NCBI GenBank assembly: GCA_020881835.1
Contig: CP052876.1
Coordinates: 806,001-870,000 of the forward strand
Reading direction: 5' to 3'
DNA: 64,000 nucleotides
Source of the DNA: Kineosporiaceae bacterium SCSIO 59966
GTDB taxonomy: Bacteria; Actinomycetota; Actinomycetes; Actinomycetales; SCSIO-59966
Below, piece after piece: positions 37,483 through 50,824 of the stretch (its first letter is position 1; the number at the start of each line of letters is the position of its first letter). Made by a program: the position numbers and the translations under genes. Below the pieces are notes generated by a model. It was not told the DNA's origin, made no database searches, and saw only the letters and a program-made list of their open reading frames with translations.

Positions 37483-38436
37483 ATGACCGAGGTCCTCGTG
37501 CTCGTCGACCACGTCGACGGCGCCGTCCGCAAGACCACTCACGAGCTGCTCACCATCGCCCGCCGGATCGGCGAGCCCGCCGCCGTGCTCATCGGTGACG
37601 GCTTCGACGCCGCCCGTCCCTCGCTCGCCGAGTACGGCGCCGCGAAGGTGTACGTCGTGCCGTCCGGCGACGTCACCGACTACCTCGTCGCGCCCACGGC
37701 GGAGGTGCTCGCCCAGCTCGTCGAGCAGGCCTCGCCGGCCGCGGTGCTGCTGCCCTCCAACGCCGAGGCCAAGGAGGTCGCGGCCCGGCTGTCCATCAAG
37801 ACCGGCAGCGGCCTGATCACCGACGCGGTCGACGTCCAGGCGGACGGCGGGCTGCGCACCACCCAGTCGGTGTTCGCCGGCTCCTACACGGTGGAGGCCA
37901 CCGTCACCACCGGCACCCCGATCATCACCGTCAAGCCGAACTCGACGACCCCCGAGCCGGCCCCGGCTGCCGCCGAGCGGGTCGACGTCACGCCGACCGT
38001 GTCCGAGGCGGCCAGGACCGCCCGGGTGACCGAGCGCAGGCCGCGCGAGAAGAGCGGCCGCCCCGAGCTCACCGAGGCGGCCATCGTCGTCTCCGGCGGG
38101 CGGGGCACGAACGGCGACTTCGGTCCGGTGGAGGCGTTCGCCGACGCGCTCGGGGCGGCGGTCGGTGCCTCCCGCGCTGCTGTGGACGCCGGCTGGTACC
38201 CGCACGCGAACCAGGTCGGGCAGACCGGCAAGACGGTCTCGCCGCAGCTGTACGTCGCCGCGGGCATCTCCGGGGCGATCCAGCACCGGGCCGGGATGCA
38301 GACCTCGAAGACCATCGTCGCGGTCAACAAGGACGAGGAGGCGCCGATCTTCGAGCTCGTCGACTTCGGCGTCGTCGGTGACCTGTTCACCGTGCTGCCG
38401 CAGGCCACCGAGGAGATCCTCCGCCGCAAGGGCTGA
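37483..38436 (+). CDS. etfA: Electron transfer flavoprotein alpha subunit
   Basis: EtfA holds the FAD of the ETF heterodimer. The N-terminal half is an AANH-type alpha/beta domain ([22 protein letters not shown]). The C-terminal FAD domain has [46 protein letters not shown] and the alpha-subunit signature [18 protein letters not shown], then [18 protein letters not shown]. Its 317 residues are typical. GGAGGAG lies about 7 nt before the ATG. It forms an operon with etfB and probably ends it, because the next gene has its own -10-like hexamer. Confidence 0.97.
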   Translation: MTEVLVLVDHVDGAVRKTTHELLTIARRIGEPAAVLIGDGFDAARPSLAEYGAAKVYVVPSGDVTDYLVAPTAEVLAQLVEQASPAAVLLPSNAEAKEVAARLSIKTGSGLITDAVDVQADGGLRTTQSVFAGSYTVEATVTTGTPIITVKPNSTTPEPAPAAAERVDVTPTVSEAARTARVTERRPREKSGRPELTEAAIVVSGGRGTNGDFGPVEAFADALGAAVGASRAAVDAGWYPHANQVGQTGKTVSPQLYVAAGISGAIQHRAGMQTSKTIVAVNKDEEAPIFELVDFGVVGDLFTVLPQATEEILRRKG

Positions 38437-38475
38437 GACCCGGCGCGTCGTCGAGCCGACCTAGACTCCTCGGTC

Positions 38476-39672
38476 GTGACGGCCTACCTCGACCACGCGG
38501 CGACCACGCCGATGCTGCCGGAGGCGGTGGCAGCGATGACGGCCGAGCTCACCGCCGTGGGCAACGCCTCGTCGCTGCACACCTCCGGCCGGCGTGCCCG
38601 CCGGGTGGTCGAGGAGTCCCGGGAGCTGCTCGCGGCCGCGCTCGGTGCCCGCCCGGGCGAGGTCGTCCTGACCGCCAGCGGCACCGAGGCCGACAACCTC
38701 GCGGTCAAGGGGCTGTTCTGGGCCCGCCGGGACGCCGACCCGCGCCGGCGCCGCGTGCTCGCCTCGGCGGTGGAGCACCACGCCGTCCTCGACGCGCTGG
38801 AGTGGCTCGCCGTCCACGAGGACGCCGAGGTCGTCCTGCTGCCCGTCGACACGGTCGGCCGGGTGGACGTCGACGCCCTGCGCGCCGAGCTGGCCGCCGA
38901 CCCCGGGTCCGTCGCCCTGGTGACGGTGATGTGGGCGAACAACGAGGTCGGCACGGTCCAGCCGGTCGCCGACGTGGTCGCCGCCGCGGCCGAGTACGGC
39001 GTCCCGGTGCACTCCGACGCCGTCCAGGCGGTCGGGGCGCTGCCCGTCGACTTCACCGCCAGCGGGCTGGACGCGCTCACCGTCTCGGCGCACAAGCTCG
39101 GTGGTCCGGTCGGAGCCGGGGCCCTGCTGCTGCGCCGCGGCGTCGACGTCGTCCCGCTGCTGCACGGCGGTGGCCAGGAGCGCGGGGTGCGCTCGGGCAC
39201 GCTGGCTGCCGCCTCCTTCCGGGGCTTCGCGGTGGCCGCGGACACCGCGGTGCGCCGCCGCCCGCAGACCGCCGCACGGGTGGCCGCCCTGCGCGACCGG
39301 CTCGTCGCCGGGTTGCTCGAGACGGTGCCGGACGTCGTCCTGCGCGGCGACCCGGACCCGGCCGGACGGCTTCCCGGCAACGTGCACATCACCGTGCCCG
39401 GCTGCGAGGGGGACTCGCTGCTCTACCTGCTCGACGCCCGTGGCGTGGAGTGCTCGACCGGGTCCGCCTGCCAGGCCGGGGTCGCCCGGCCGAGCCACGT
39501 GCTGCTCGCCATGGGCCTGGACGAGCAGACCGCCTCGGGCGCGCTGCGGCTCACCCTCGGCGCGGCCTCGACCGAGCAGGACGTCGACGCGGTGCTCGAG
39601 GCCATCGGGCCGGTGGTGCAGCGGGCCCGTTCAGCCGGGCTGGCCGCGGCCGCGCCCCGGGTGGCGTCGTGA
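38476..39672 (+). CDS. Cysteine desulfurase (NifS/IscS-like)
   Basis: A PLP enzyme that removes sulfur from L-cysteine as a protein persulfide. Visible are [39 protein letters not shown], the PLP lysine K207 in [16 protein letters not shown] and the sulfur-accepting Cys332 in [11 protein letters not shown]. The 398-residue length is normal. GTG 38476 lies 8 nt after TAGACT, a leaderless arrangement. The stop overlaps the mnmA start (GTGA), so its main role is probably to supply sulfur for tRNA 2-thiouridine. A wider role in Fe-S assembly cannot be excluded. Confidence 0.95.
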   Translation: MTAYLDHAATTPMLPEAVAAMTAELTAVGNASSLHTSGRRARRVVEESRELLAAALGARPGEVVLTASGTEADNLAVKGLFWARRDADPRRRRVLASAVEHHAVLDALEWLAVHEDAEVVLLPVDTVGRVDVDALRAELAADPGSVALVTVMWANNEVGTVQPVADVVAAAAEYGVPVHSDAVQAVGALPVDFTASGLDALTVSAHKLGGPVGAGALLLRRGVDVVPLLHGGGQERGVRSGTLAAASFRGFAVAADTAVRRRPQTAARVAALRDRLVAGLLETVPDVVLRGDPDPAGRLPGNVHITVPGCEGDSLLYLLDARGVECSTGSACQAGVARPSHVLLAMGLDEQTASGALRLTLGAASTEQDVDAVLEAIGPVVQRARSAGLAAAAPRVAS

Positions 39673-40757
39673 GGGTCCTGGCCGCGATGAGCGGCGGGGT
39701 CGACTCGGCCGTCGCCGCGGCCCGCGCGGTCGACGCCGGCCACGACGTCGTCGGCGTCCACCTGGCCCTGTCCCGGGAACCGGCCGGGGAGCGGACCGGC
39801 GCCCGCGGCTGCTGCACGGTCGAGGACGCCCACGACGCCCGGCGCACCGCCGACGTCCTCGGCGTCCCGTTCTACGTCTGGGACCTGTCCGCGCGCTTCG
39901 CGACCGACGTCGTCGACGTCTTCACCGCCGAGTACGCGGCCGGTCGCACACCCAACCCGTGCCTGCTGTGCAACCAGCGGATCAAGTTCTCCGCGCTGCT
40001 CGACCGCGCCCTGGCGCTCGGCTTCGACGCCGTCGCCACCGGGCACTACGCCCGGATCGCGCCGGGCCCGGACGGCCGGCCCGCCCTGCACCGGGCGGCC
40101 GACCGCGTCAAGGACCAGTCGTACGTGCTGTCGGTGGTGCCCGCCGCCCGGCTGGCCCACGCGCTGTTCCCGCTCGGGGACGCGGTGGACAAGGCCGCCG
40201 TGCGCGCCGAGGCGGCTGAGCGCGGGCTCGCCGTGGCCGGGAAGCCGGACAGCCACGACATCTGCTTCGTCCCGGACGGCGACACCCGCGGCTGGCTGGC
40301 TCGCCGGCTGCCGCCGCAGCGTCCCGGCCCCGTCGTGGACACCGCCGGGCAGGTCGTCGGCAGCCACGACGGCGCCGCCGGGCACACCGTCGGCCAGCGG
40401 CGCGGACTCCGGCTGGGCACCCCGGCGCCGGACGGCCGGCCCCGCTACGTGCTCGACGTCTCGGTGGCCACGAACACCATCACGGTCGGCTCGGCCGAGG
40501 ACCTCGGCGTGGACCGGGTCGCCGGCACCGGGCCGGTCTGGTGCGGCCCACCGGCCCAGCCCGGTGCCGTCGTCGGCGTGCAGGTCCGCGCGCACGGGGA
40601 AGAGGTGCCGGGCACCGTCACCGAGGCCGGCGAGCGGCTCGTGGTCGCCCTGCACCGGCCGGTGCGCGGGGTCGCCCCCGGGCAGACGGCCGCCCTGTAC
40701 GACGGCGACCGCGTCGTCGGCAGCGCCACCGTCGAGGCGGCGGGGCGCGACCGGTGA
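39669..40757 (+). CDS. mnmA: tRNA-specific 2-thiouridylase MnmA
   Basis: MnmA thiolates U34 of Lys, Glu and Gln tRNAs using ATP activation. The 362-residue protein has the PP-loop [15 protein letters not shown] at the N-terminus, [17 protein letters not shown], catalytic Cys98 in [26 protein letters not shown], and the second catalytic Cys199 in [11 protein letters not shown], the positions seen in the E. coli enzyme. [11 protein letters not shown] marks the central domain. The GTG start overlaps the desulfurase stop and its own stop overlaps the next gene (GTGA), so three genes form a tightly coupled operon. Confidence 0.97.
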   Translation: MRVLAAMSGGVDSAVAAARAVDAGHDVVGVHLALSREPAGERTGARGCCTVEDAHDARRTADVLGVPFYVWDLSARFATDVVDVFTAEYAAGRTPNPCLLCNQRIKFSALLDRALALGFDAVATGHYARIAPGPDGRPALHRAADRVKDQSYVLSVVPAARLAHALFPLGDAVDKAAVRAEAAERGLAVAGKPDSHDICFVPDGDTRGWLARRLPPQRPGPVVDTAGQVVGSHDGAAGHTVGQRRGLRLGTPAPDGRPRYVLDVSVATNTITVGSAEDLGVDRVAGTGPVWCGPPAQPGAVVGVQVRAHGEEVPGTVTEAGERLVVALHRPVRGVAPGQTAALYDGDRVVGSATVEAAGRDR

Positions 40758-41746
40758 CCCGCGCCACCGGTATCGGCTCCTGGCCCGGGGCCGACCCGCT
40801 GGAGGCCGCTCGCACGGTGCTCGGCGAGCTCGGCGCCGGCCACCTGCCGCACCTCGTCGAGCTGCCCGCACGCGGTCCCGGCGCCGACCTGACGGGGCGA
40901 GCGGCCGCCGTCCTCGTCGAGCTGCCGGTGGACCTGCAGCCGAGCGGGTGGCGGTTGGTCGACCGGCCGGGGCGTGACCTCGAGCGGGCCCGGGCCCTGC
41001 TGCGTGCCGACCTCGACGCGCTCGCCGAGGCCGCTGACGGGTGGACCGGGGAGCTCAAGGTGCAGGTGTGCGGGCCGTGGACGCTGGCCTCCACGGTGCG
41101 GCTCGCCCGCGGGGAGCGCGTCCTGGCCGACCGCGGGGCCCGCCGCGACCTGGCCCTGTCGCTGGCCGAGGGGGTCGCGCAGCACGTACGGGAGGTGCAG
41201 CGGCTCCTCCCGGGCGCCCGGGTCGTCGTCCAGGTCGACGAGCCCGGGCTGCCGGCCGTGCTCGCCGGCCACCTGGCGACGTCCAGCGGGTGGGGGCGGC
41301 TGCCCGCCGTCGACCGCCCCGAGACCACCGAGGCCCTGCGCTCGGTGCTGGCCGCGGCGACCGGCGCCGGCGCCGGGAGCACGGCGGTGCACTGCTGCGC
41401 GGCCGAGCTGCCGGTGGCCCTGCTCCGCGACGCCGGCGCCGGCGCGCTGTCGGTGGACGTCGCGCTCCTGGGTGCCGGCGCCTGGGAGTCGGTGGCCGTG
41501 GCGGTCGAGTCCGGTGTGGGGCTGTGGGCGGGGGCGGTGCCGACGTCGGGCCCGCTGCCGTCGGTGACCGCGGTGGTGGACGCCGTTCGTCGCCCGTGGG
41601 CGCGGGTGGGGCTGCCGGACAGTGCCCTGGCGGACGTCGTCCTGTCGCCGGCCTGCGGGCTGGCGGGGTCCTCACCGGCGCACGCCCGCGCCGTCCTGGC
41701 GCTGCTGGTGGAGGCGGCCGGAGCGCTGACCGAGGTCGCCGCCTGA
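40754..41746 (+). CDS. MetE C-terminal-like protein (cobalamin-independent methionine synthase family), substrate unknown
   Basis: A 330-residue protein matching only the catalytic C-terminal half of cobalamin-independent methionine synthase: [12 protein letters not shown] at the start, [48 protein letters not shown] and [14 protein letters not shown]. The His-x-Cys (HCC) and the later cysteine fit the zinc ligands of MetE-type enzymes, so methyl transfer to a thiol is possible. Homologues sit between mnmA and ligA in other actinobacteria and their substrate is unknown to me. The GTG start overlaps the mnmA stop, linking it to the tRNA-thiolation operon. Confidence 0.8.
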   Translation: MTRATGIGSWPGADPLEAARTVLGELGAGHLPHLVELPARGPGADLTGRAAAVLVELPVDLQPSGWRLVDRPGRDLERARALLRADLDALAEAADGWTGELKVQVCGPWTLASTVRLARGERVLADRGARRDLALSLAEGVAQHVREVQRLLPGARVVVQVDEPGLPAVLAGHLATSSGWGRLPAVDRPETTEALRSVLAAATGAGAGSTAVHCCAAELPVALLRDAGAGALSVDVALLGAGAWESVAVAVESGVGLWAGAVPTSGPLPSVTAVVDAVRRPWARVGLPDSALADVVLSPACGLAGSSPAHARAVLALLVEAAGALTEVAA

Positions 41747-41758
41747 CCCCCGGCCGGA

Positions 41759-43981
<2,223 letters not shown>

Positions 43982-44075
43982 GGGGGCACCCGACCGGCTC
44001 AAGAACCGCCCGCCGGTGCCGATGGTGGACCAGGCCATCGGCGCGGGAGCGAGACGTGGAGCGGATGACGGCACG

Positions 44076-46217
44076 ATGACGAGCGCGACGGACGTCGAGC
44101 GCGAGCGTCCGGCGCCGGCCCGGCCCGCGGTGTTCTGGGGACACGTCGTCACCGTGCCCGTCCTCGCCGTCCTGCTCGTCGCGTGGCAGACGGCGACTGC
44201 CGGGCCGTGGTGGCCTGCCGACGGCCAGGCCTTCCCCACCGGTGCGGCAGTCGCGCTGGCGGTCGGGGTCGTGCTCGTCGTCGGGGGCGAGCTGTGGCCC
44301 GTCCTCGGCAGCCGGACCGTCGATCCCAGCGGAGTCGCCTGGTCGACCACGTTCGCGTTCGCCGTCCTGCTGTTCGCCGGGCTGCTGCCGGCGGTCGCCC
44401 TGCTCGCCGGTGCCTCGGTGCTCTCCGGGGTGCTCGCCCGCAAGGCCGCCTACCGCTGGGTCTTCAACGCCGGCCAGTACAGCCTCAGCCTGCTCGCCGC
44501 CTGGGGCGTGCTGGTGGTGTTCGACCGCGACGCCCGCCCCTCGGAGCTGTGGTCCCCGGCGGACCTGTCCGACCTCGGTGTGGTCGCGCTCGCGGCCGCC
44601 GCGTACTTCGTCGTCAACGAGCTGCTCGTCACCTTCGCGGTCAGCGCGCTGAGCGGCACCAGCCTCCTCGACGACCTGCGGTCGGTCCTCTACTTCGAGC
44701 TGGTCGCCAACGGTGCGCAGCTCGGGCTGGCGCCGCTGGTCGCCGTCGTGATGGAGCACGCACCGGCGCTGACCGCCCTCGGCGTGCTGCCCGTGCTGGC
44801 CATCCACCGGCAGGCGGTCGCCGAGCGGGAGAGCCGGCACGCCGCCACCCACGACGACCTCACCCAGCTCGCCAACCGCAAGCACTTCCTCACCCTCGCC
44901 GAGAGCGCCATGGACCTGGCCGCCCGCAGCGACCAGTCCCTCGCCCTGCTCGTCGTCGACCTCGACCGGTTCAAGGAGGTCAACGACGTCCTCGGCCACC
45001 AGGCCGGTGACCGGACGATCGTCGAGGTCGGCCGGCGGCTGCGGCACGCCGTCCGGGACGGGGACGTCGTCGCGCGGCTCGGCGGCGACGAGTTCGCCGT
45101 CCTCGTCCCGGCGATCACCTCCCTCGACGACGCTCTCGGCGTGGCCCAGCGGGTGGTCGCCGAGCTCGAGCGGCCGTTCGAGGTGGAGGGCCGGCTCGTC
45201 GACCTCGGCGGCAGTGTCGGAGTGGCGCTGCTGCCGCAGCACGCCGGGGACTTCGAGGCCCTGTTCTCCCGGGCGGACGCCGCCATGTTCGCCGCCAAGC
45301 GCGACGGCGGCGGCATCCGGGTCTACGGCCCGGAGCTGGACTCCGGTGCTACCGGGCGGGTGGGCCTGCTCGGGTCGCTGCGCCGCGCGATCGAGGCCGG
45401 CGACCTCGTCGTGGAGTACCAGCCCAAGATCGACATGCGCACCGGTGCGACGGACGGCGTCGAGGCACTGGTCCGCTGGCGCACCACCGACGGCGTGCTC
45501 GTGCCGCCGGACGACTTCGTCCCGCTGGCGGAGCAGTCCGGGCTCATGCCGCGGCTCACCGCGTCGGTGCTCGAGCAGGCGCTCGCCCAGTGCGCGGCGT
45601 GGCAGCAGGCGGGGCTGCGCGTCCCGGTCGCGGTCAACGTGTCGCTGCGCGACGTGCTGGACGCCCGGTTCGCCGTCGGGGTGGCCGAACGGCTCGTCCG
45701 CTACGGCGTGCTCGGGCCGATGCTCACGCTGGAGATCACCGAGCGCGTCCTCGCCGAGGACATGCTGCGCGTCCAGGCCACCCTCGAGGAGGTCAGCGGG
45801 CTCGGCGTGCGGGTCTCGCTGGACGACTTCGGCACCGGCTGGTCCTCCCTCGTGCTGCTGCGCCGGCTGCCGGTCGCCGAGGTCAAGCTGGACCGATCCT
45901 TCGTCGCCCAGGTCGCCCGGTCCCGCAGCGACGCCGCCATCGTGCGCGCCGTCATCGACCTCGCCCACGAGCTCGATCTCGTCGTCGTCGCCGAGGGGGT
46001 CGAGGACGCCGCCACCTGGTCCGCGCTGGCGGCGATGGGCTGCGACACCGCCCAGGGGTGGCACATCGCCCGGTCGCTGCCCGCGCCGGCGGCGACGGCG
46101 TGGGTGCGTGAACGAGCCAGGGACCGCCACGGTGCGCGCCAGGTCGGCGACCGCACGGAGCGCCCGCAGCCCGTGCCGGGCCAGACGGGGGACGGGGCCG
46201 GCCTGGCCGGTCGGTAG
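44076..46217 (+). CDS. Membrane GGDEF-EAL protein (diguanylate cyclase/phosphodiesterase)
   Basis: A 713-residue regulator with an N-terminal membrane domain of several hydrophobic segments (residues about 20-245), a GGDEF domain and a C-terminal EAL domain. The cyclase motif [11 protein letters not shown] (near residue 336) is intact, and RDGD five residues before it fits the inhibitory I-site. The EAL domain has VEALVRWR (near 463), [19 protein letters not shown] and EVKLDRSFV, so both activities may be functional. ATG 44076 is preferred; earlier in-frame ATGs (43953, 44022) start in low-similarity sequence. It is alone between ligA and gatC. No sensory domain beyond the membrane part is recognisable. 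Confidence 0.9.
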   Translation: MTSATDVERERPAPARPAVFWGHVVTVPVLAVLLVAWQTATAGPWWPADGQAFPTGAAVALAVGVVLVVGGELWPVLGSRTVDPSGVAWSTTFAFAVLLFAGLLPAVALLAGASVLSGVLARKAAYRWVFNAGQYSLSLLAAWGVLVVFDRDARPSELWSPADLSDLGVVALAAAAYFVVNELLVTFAVSALSGTSLLDDLRSVLYFELVANGAQLGLAPLVAVVMEHAPALTALGVLPVLAIHRQAVAERESRHAATHDDLTQLANRKHFLTLAESAMDLAARSDQSLALLVVDLDRFKEVNDVLGHQAGDRTIVEVGRRLRHAVRDGDVVARLGGDEFAVLVPAITSLDDALGVAQRVVAELERPFEVEGRLVDLGGSVGVALLPQHAGDFEALFSRADAAMFAAKRDGGGIRVYGPELDSGATGRVGLLGSLRRAIEAGDLVVEYQPKIDMRTGATDGVEALVRWRTTDGVLVPPDDFVPLAEQSGLMPRLTASVLEQALAQCAAWQQAGLRVPVAVNVSLRDVLDARFAVGVAERLVRYGVLGPMLTLEITERVLAEDMLRVQATLEEVSGLGVRVSLDDFGTGWSSLVLLRRLPVAEVKLDRSFVAQVARSRSDAAIVRAVIDLAHELDLVVVAEGVEDAATWSALAAMGCDTAQGWHIARSLPAPAATAWVRERARDRHGARQVGDRTERPQPVPGQTGDGAGLAGR

Positions 46218-46228
46218 AGTCCGTCCCC

Positions 46229-46528
46229 ATGTCCGCCATCTCCCGCAGCGAGGTCGCGCACCTCGCTCACCTGGCGCGGATCGACCTCACCGACGACGAG
46301 CTGGACCGGCTCGCCGGCCAGCTCGACGCCATCGTCGACGCCGTCGCCACCGTGTCCACGGTGGCCGGTGAGGACGTGCCGGCCACCTCCCACCCGCTGC
46401 CGCTGACCAACGTCACCCGCCCCGACGAGGTCCGGCCCTCGCTCACCGCCGAGCAGGCCCTCTCCGGCGCGCCGGACAGCGAGCAGCAGCGGTTCCGGGT
46501 GCCGCGGATCCTCGAGGAGGAGCAGTGA
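46229..46528 (+). CDS. gatC: Asp-tRNA(Asn)/Glu-tRNA(Gln) amidotransferase subunit C
   Basis: GatC is the small belt subunit that stabilises the GatA-GatB interface. The 99-residue protein has the usual helical start [22 protein letters not shown], then [20 protein letters not shown] and the C-terminal [10 protein letters not shown] tail. ATG 46229 lies 8 nt after TAGAGT, so the operon is probably transcribed from a leaderless promoter. The gene ends in a 4-nt overlap (GTGA) with gatA. Confidence 0.96.
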   Translation: MSAISRSEVAHLAHLARIDLTDDELDRLAGQLDAIVDAVATVSTVAGEDVPATSHPLPLTNVTRPDEVRPSLTAEQALSGAPDSEQQRFRVPRILEEEQ

Positions 46529-48039
46529 CCGACCTCACCCGCCTGGACGCCGCCGACCTCGCCGGCCGGCTCGCCGCCGGGGAGGTCAGCTCGCAGGAGG
46601 TGACCAGGGCCCACCTGGACCGGATCGAGGCCGTCGACGGCGTCGTCCACGCCTTCCTCCACGTGGCCGTCGACCGGGCGCTGGCCGCCGCCCGGGACGT
46701 CGACCGGCGGCGGGCCGCGGGTGAGCCGCTCGGCCCGCTGGCGGGCGTGCCGGTGGCCGTCAAGGACGTCCTGGTCACCACCGGCATGCCGACGACCTGC
46801 GGCTCCCGGATGCTCGAGGGCTGGGTACCGCCCTACGACGCGACCGTGGTGCGCCGGCTCGCCGACGGCGGCCTCGTCGTCCTCGGCAAGACGAACATGG
46901 ACGAGTTCGCGATGGGGTCGAGCACCGAGCACTCGGCGTTCGGGCCCACCCGCAACCCCTGGGACACCGACCGGATCCCGGGCGGGTCCGGGGGCGGCTC
47001 CGCCGCGGCCGTCGCGGCCTTCGAGGCGCCGCTGGCCATCGGCACCGACACCGGCGGGTCCATCCGTCAGCCCGGTGCCGTGACCGGCACGGTCGGGGTC
47101 AAGCCGACCTACGGCGGCGTGTCCCGCTACGGCCTCGTCGCCCTGGCCTCCAGCCTCGACCAGGCCGGTCCGGTCACCCGGTCGGTCCTCGACGCGGCCC
47201 TGCTCCACGAGACCATCGGCGGGCACGACCCGCTGGACTCGACGTCCCTGCCGGACGACGTCCCCGCCCTGGTGGAGGCCGCCCGTCGGGGCGCGTCCGG
47301 CGACGGGGTCCGGGGCCTGCGCGTCGGACTGGTCCGGGAGCTCGACGGTGAGGGGTACGCCCCCCAGGTGCGCGCCCGCTTCCACGAGGCCGTCGACCTG
47401 CTCGCCGGCGCCGGCGCCGAGATCGTCGAGGTGTCCTGCCCGAGCTTCGCGTCCGCGCTCGCCGCGTACTACCTCATCCTGCCGAGCGAGGCGAGCAGCA
47501 ACCTCGCCAAGTTCGACGCGATGCGCTACGGACTGCGGGTGCTGCCCGACGGGGTCGGTGCCCCCACCGCGGCCCAGGTGATGGCCGCGACCCGCGCCGT
47601 CGGGTTCGGCGAGGAGGTGAAGCGCCGGATCATCCTCGGCACCTACGCCCTGTCCGCGGGCTACTACGACGCCTACTACGGCAGCGCGCAGAAGGTCCGC
47701 ACGCTCATCCAGCGCGACTTCGCCGCCGCGTTCGAGCGTGCCGACGTCCTGGTGTCCCCCACGGCGCCGACGGTCGCGTTCCGGCTGGGGGAGAAGCTGG
47801 AGGACCCGCTGGCCATGTACCTCAACGACATCGCGACGATCCCCGCCAACCTCGCCGGCGTGCCGGGGATGAGCCTGCCCAGCGGGCTCGCCGAGGACGA
47901 CCTGCCCGCCGGCGTCCAGCTGCTCGCCCCGGCCCGCGCCGACGACCGGCTCTACCACGTCGGCGCCGCCCTCGAGGCCATGCTCACCGAGCGCTGGGGC
48001 GGCCGCCTGCTCGACCGGGCCCCGGAGGTGACGGCGTGA
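46525..48039 (+). CDS. gatA: Asp-tRNA(Asn)/Glu-tRNA(Gln) amidotransferase subunit A
   Basis: GatA is the amidase that releases ammonia from glutamine for transamidation of misacylated Glu-tRNA(Gln) or Asp-tRNA(Asn). The amidase signature is complete: the catalytic lysine in [11 protein letters not shown], the Gly/Ser-rich [15 protein letters not shown] and the nucleophilic serine in [13 protein letters not shown]. Its 504 residues are typical. GTG starts and stops overlap both neighbours, giving a coupled gatCAB operon. Such an operon usually means that glutaminyl- and/or asparaginyl-tRNA is made indirectly. Confidence 0.97.
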   Translation: MTDLTRLDAADLAGRLAAGEVSSQEVTRAHLDRIEAVDGVVHAFLHVAVDRALAAARDVDRRRAAGEPLGPLAGVPVAVKDVLVTTGMPTTCGSRMLEGWVPPYDATVVRRLADGGLVVLGKTNMDEFAMGSSTEHSAFGPTRNPWDTDRIPGGSGGGSAAAVAAFEAPLAIGTDTGGSIRQPGAVTGTVGVKPTYGGVSRYGLVALASSLDQAGPVTRSVLDAALLHETIGGHDPLDSTSLPDDVPALVEAARRGASGDGVRGLRVGLVRELDGEGYAPQVRARFHEAVDLLAGAGAEIVEVSCPSFASALAAYYLILPSEASSNLAKFDAMRYGLRVLPDGVGAPTAAQVMAATRAVGFGEEVKRRIILGTYALSAGYYDAYYGSAQKVRTLIQRDFAAAFERADVLVSPTAPTVAFRLGEKLEDPLAMYLNDIATIPANLAGVPGMSLPSGLAEDDLPAGVQLLAPARADDRLYHVGAALEAMLTERWGGRLLDRAPEVTA

Positions 48040-49571
48040 GTACCGAGACGGTGACCCCCATGGGGTTCGAGGAGGCGATGGAGCGCTTCGACCCGGTGCT
48101 GGGGCTGGAGGTCCACGTCGAGCTGAGCACCGCGACGAAGATGTTCTGCGGGTGCCCGACGGAGTTCGGCGCCGAACCGAACACCCAGGTCTGCCCCACC
48201 TGCCTCGGTCTGCCCGGGGCGCTGCCGGTGCTCAACGCCGCCGCCGTGGAGTCGGCCGTCCGGATCGGGTTGGCGCTCAACTGCGACATCGCCTCGTGGT
48301 GCCGGTTCGCGCGCAAGAACTACTTCTACCCGGACATGCCGAAGAACTACCAGGTCTCCCAGTACGACGAGCCGATCGCCACCGGCGGCTGGCTCGACGT
48401 CGAGGTGCCGGCCCCCGAGGGCAGCGACGCCGCGCCCGAGGTGGTGCGGGTCGAGATCGAGCGCGCCCACATGGAGGAGGACACCGGCAAGTCCCTGCAC
48501 GTCGGCGGCGGCACCGGCCGCATCCACGGCGCGGACTACTCGCTGCTCGACTACAACCGGGCCGGCGTGCCGCTGATCGAGATCGTCACCAAGCCGGTCG
48601 AGGGTACCGGGTCACGGGCCCCGGAGGTCGCCCGCGCGTACGTCGCCACCCTGCGGGACCTGCTGCGGGCGCTCGGGGTGTCCGACGTCCGGATGGAGCA
48701 GGGGTCGCTGCGCTGCGACGTCAACCTCTCCCTGCGCGAGAGCCCGCAGGCCCCGCTGGGCACCCGCACCGAGACGAAGAACGTCAACTCGCTGCGCTCG
48801 GTCGAGCGGGCCGTCCGCTACGAGATCGGCCGGCAGGCGGCGGTGCTCGCCGCGGGAGGCCGGGTGCACCAGGAGACCCGGCACTGGCACGAGGACACCG
48901 GGCTGACCACCCCGGGGCGCAGCAAGGAGACCGCCGAGGACTACCGCTACTTCCCCGAGCCCGACCTCGTGCCCGTCGCCCCCGACCCGGCCTGGGTGGA
49001 GGAGCTGCGCGGCACCCTGCCGGAGCCGCCGGCGCAGCACCGGCGCCGGCTGCAGGCGCAGTGGGGGTTCTCCGACCTGGAGATGCGCGACGTCCTCAAC
49101 GCCGGTGCGGTGCCGCTGATCGAGGCCACCGTGGCGGCGGGGGCCAGCCCCGCCGCCGCCCGCAAGTGGTGGAGCGGTCCGGTCGCGCGGCGGGCCAAGG
49201 AGGACGGCGTCGACCTGGCGGACCTCGGCATCACCCCCGCGCAGGTCGCCGAGCTGCAACGGCTCGTCGACACCGGCCGGATCAACGACAAGCTCGCCCG
49301 CCAGGTCCTCGACGGGGTACTGGCCGGTGAGGGCGACCCCGAGCAGGTGATCGCCGCCCGCGGGCTCGAGGTGGTCAGCGACGACGCGGCCCTCGGTGCC
49401 GCCGTCGACCGGGCGATCAGCGCCAACCCCGACGTCGCCGACAAGATCCGGGCCGGCAAGGTGGCCGCTGCCGGTGCCCTGATCGGCGCGGTGATGAAGG
49501 AGATGCGCGGGCAGGCGGACGCCGGTCGGGTCCGCGAGCTCGTCCTGGAGCGGCTCGGCCAGTCCGGCTGA
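48036..49571 (+). CDS. gatB: Asp-tRNA(Asn)/Glu-tRNA(Gln) amidotransferase subunit B
   Basis: GatB binds the misacylated tRNA, activates the side-chain carboxylate with ATP and amidates it. The 511-residue protein has the cradle domain ([64 protein letters not shown]) and the C-terminal helical YqeY-like tail ([21 protein letters not shown]). The CxC...CxxC zinc-binding cysteines (FCGCP, CPTC) are present. It ends the operon and is convergent with the next gene across 7 bp. Confidence 0.97.
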   Translation: MSTETVTPMGFEEAMERFDPVLGLEVHVELSTATKMFCGCPTEFGAEPNTQVCPTCLGLPGALPVLNAAAVESAVRIGLALNCDIASWCRFARKNYFYPDMPKNYQVSQYDEPIATGGWLDVEVPAPEGSDAAPEVVRVEIERAHMEEDTGKSLHVGGGTGRIHGADYSLLDYNRAGVPLIEIVTKPVEGTGSRAPEVARAYVATLRDLLRALGVSDVRMEQGSLRCDVNLSLRESPQAPLGTRTETKNVNSLRSVERAVRYEIGRQAAVLAAGGRVHQETRHWHEDTGLTTPGRSKETAEDYRYFPEPDLVPVAPDPAWVEELRGTLPEPPAQHRRRLQAQWGFSDLEMRDVLNAGAVPLIEATVAAGASPAAARKWWSGPVARRAKEDGVDLADLGITPAQVAELQRLVDTGRINDKLARQVLDGVLAGEGDPEQVIAARGLEVVSDDAALGAAVDRAISANPDVADKIRAGKVAAAGALIGAVMKEMRGQADAGRVRELVLERLGQSG

Positions 49572-49578
49572 GCGGGCG

Positions 49579-50766
49579 TCAGCCCAGCGGAAGGCGGACC
49601 AGCCGGTCGTCGCCGGGGCGGGGCTCGCCGCGGGCGGTGTTGTTCGTCAGTACCCACAGGGCGGCCCCGTCCGGGGCCAGGACGACGTCGCGCAGCCGGC
49701 CCAGCTCCCCGGTGAGCAGGGCCTCCGGCTCGCCCACCTGGCCGTCGACCAGCGGCACCCGCCACAGCCGCTGCCCGCGCAGGGCGGCCAGGTAGACGGC
49801 GTCACCGGTGACGAGCAGCCCGCTGGGGGAGGCGTCCGCGGTCGGCCAGATGAGCAGCGGGTCGACGAAGTCGTCGTCACCGCCGGGCCCCTCGACGTAC
49901 GGCCAGCCGTAGTTGGCGCCCGGCTCGAGCAGGTTCAGCTCGTCGAGCCGGTCGGTGCCGAACTCGCTGGCGTACAGCCGGCCCTCGGCGTCCCAGCCCA
50001 GGCCCTGCACGTTGCGGTGCCCCACGGTCCAGACCGGGGAGCCCGGGAACGGGTTGTCGGCGGGGACACCGCCGTCGGGAGTGAGCCGGAGCACCTTGCC
50101 CCCCAGCGAACCCAGGTCCTGGGCCAGGTCGGCCTGGCCGGCGTCCCCGGTGGTGGCGTAGAGCATGCCGTCCGGGCCGAACGCGATCCGCCCACCGTTG
50201 TGGTTGGCCCCGGCGGGGATGCCGTCGAGCAGCACCTCCGGGTCCCCGAGAGTGAGCCCGTCGAGCGGCGCCCGCACGACCCGGTTGCCGTCCGCGGCGG
50301 TGAGGTAGAGGTACACCAGGGCGTCCTCGGTGAACGTCGGCGAGACCGCCACGCCGAGCAGCCCGCCCTCCCCGTCCGGCCGCACGTCCGGGACCCGGCC
50401 GTCCGCGCCGGTGGCCGTGACGACCTCCGGCGTGCCGTCCGCGCCGACTCGGACCAGCTGCGCCCGGTCACGCAGCGAGACCAGCGCCGACCCGTCCGGC
50501 AGCACCGCCACCGACCACGGCACGTCGAGGTCGGTGACGACGTCGCGCGGTGCTCCTGGGCGTCCCGTCACCCGGGTCGCGGCGTGCGGGCCGACGGCGG
50601 TGGGCGTGGCGGCCGGTTCGGACCCGGCCCCGTCCCCGGTCACCGTGGGTGCCGGCGCCGCCGCCCGGCCGGTGCCCCCGCCGGTCGGCTCCGTGGACCC
50701 CGTGCACGAGGCGAGCAGGGCGGCCGCGACGGCGGCGGACAGGGCGGCGAGCGCAGCGCGGGGCAC
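49579..50766 (-). CDS. Sorbosone/glucose dehydrogenase-like (PQQ-type) beta-propeller lipoprotein
   Basis: A 395-residue secreted lipoprotein. The N-terminus has a hydrophobic stretch ending in the lipobox LLASC, followed by a Gly/Pro/Thr-rich linker and a six-bladed propeller: DLDVPWSVAVLPDGSALVS, GEGGLLGVAVSPTF, AGANHNGGRIAFGPDGMLYA, WTVGHRNVQGLGWDAEGRLYASEFG and PGANYGWPYVEG, which carry the family's typical histidine and Arg-Asn motifs. Relatives are annotated as sorbosone or PQQ-dependent sugar dehydrogenases, but the physiological substrate is unknown. GTG 50766 is chosen for the signal peptide and because GACACT lies 6 nt upstream. It is divergent from the dehydrogenase at 50825. Confidence 0.85.
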   Translation of the reverse strand: MPRAALAALSAAVAAALLASCTGSTEPTGGGTGRAAAPAPTVTGDGAGSEPAATPTAVGPHAATRVTGRPGAPRDVVTDLDVPWSVAVLPDGSALVSLRDRAQLVRVGADGTPEVVTATGADGRVPDVRPDGEGGLLGVAVSPTFTEDALVYLYLTAADGNRVVRAPLDGLTLGDPEVLLDGIPAGANHNGGRIAFGPDGMLYATTGDAGQADLAQDLGSLGGKVLRLTPDGGVPADNPFPGSPVWTVGHRNVQGLGWDAEGRLYASEFGTDRLDELNLLEPGANYGWPYVEGPGGDDDFVDPLLIWPTADASPSGLLVTGDAVYLAALRGQRLWRVPLVDGQVGEPEALLTGELGRLRDVVLAPDGAALWVLTNNTARGEPRPGDDRLVRLPLG

Positions 50767-50824
50767 GGCAGCAGTGTCCCCCAGGGGTGGCCGCAGGCAC
50801 GGCGTCGCTGCCACGATGCCGGGC

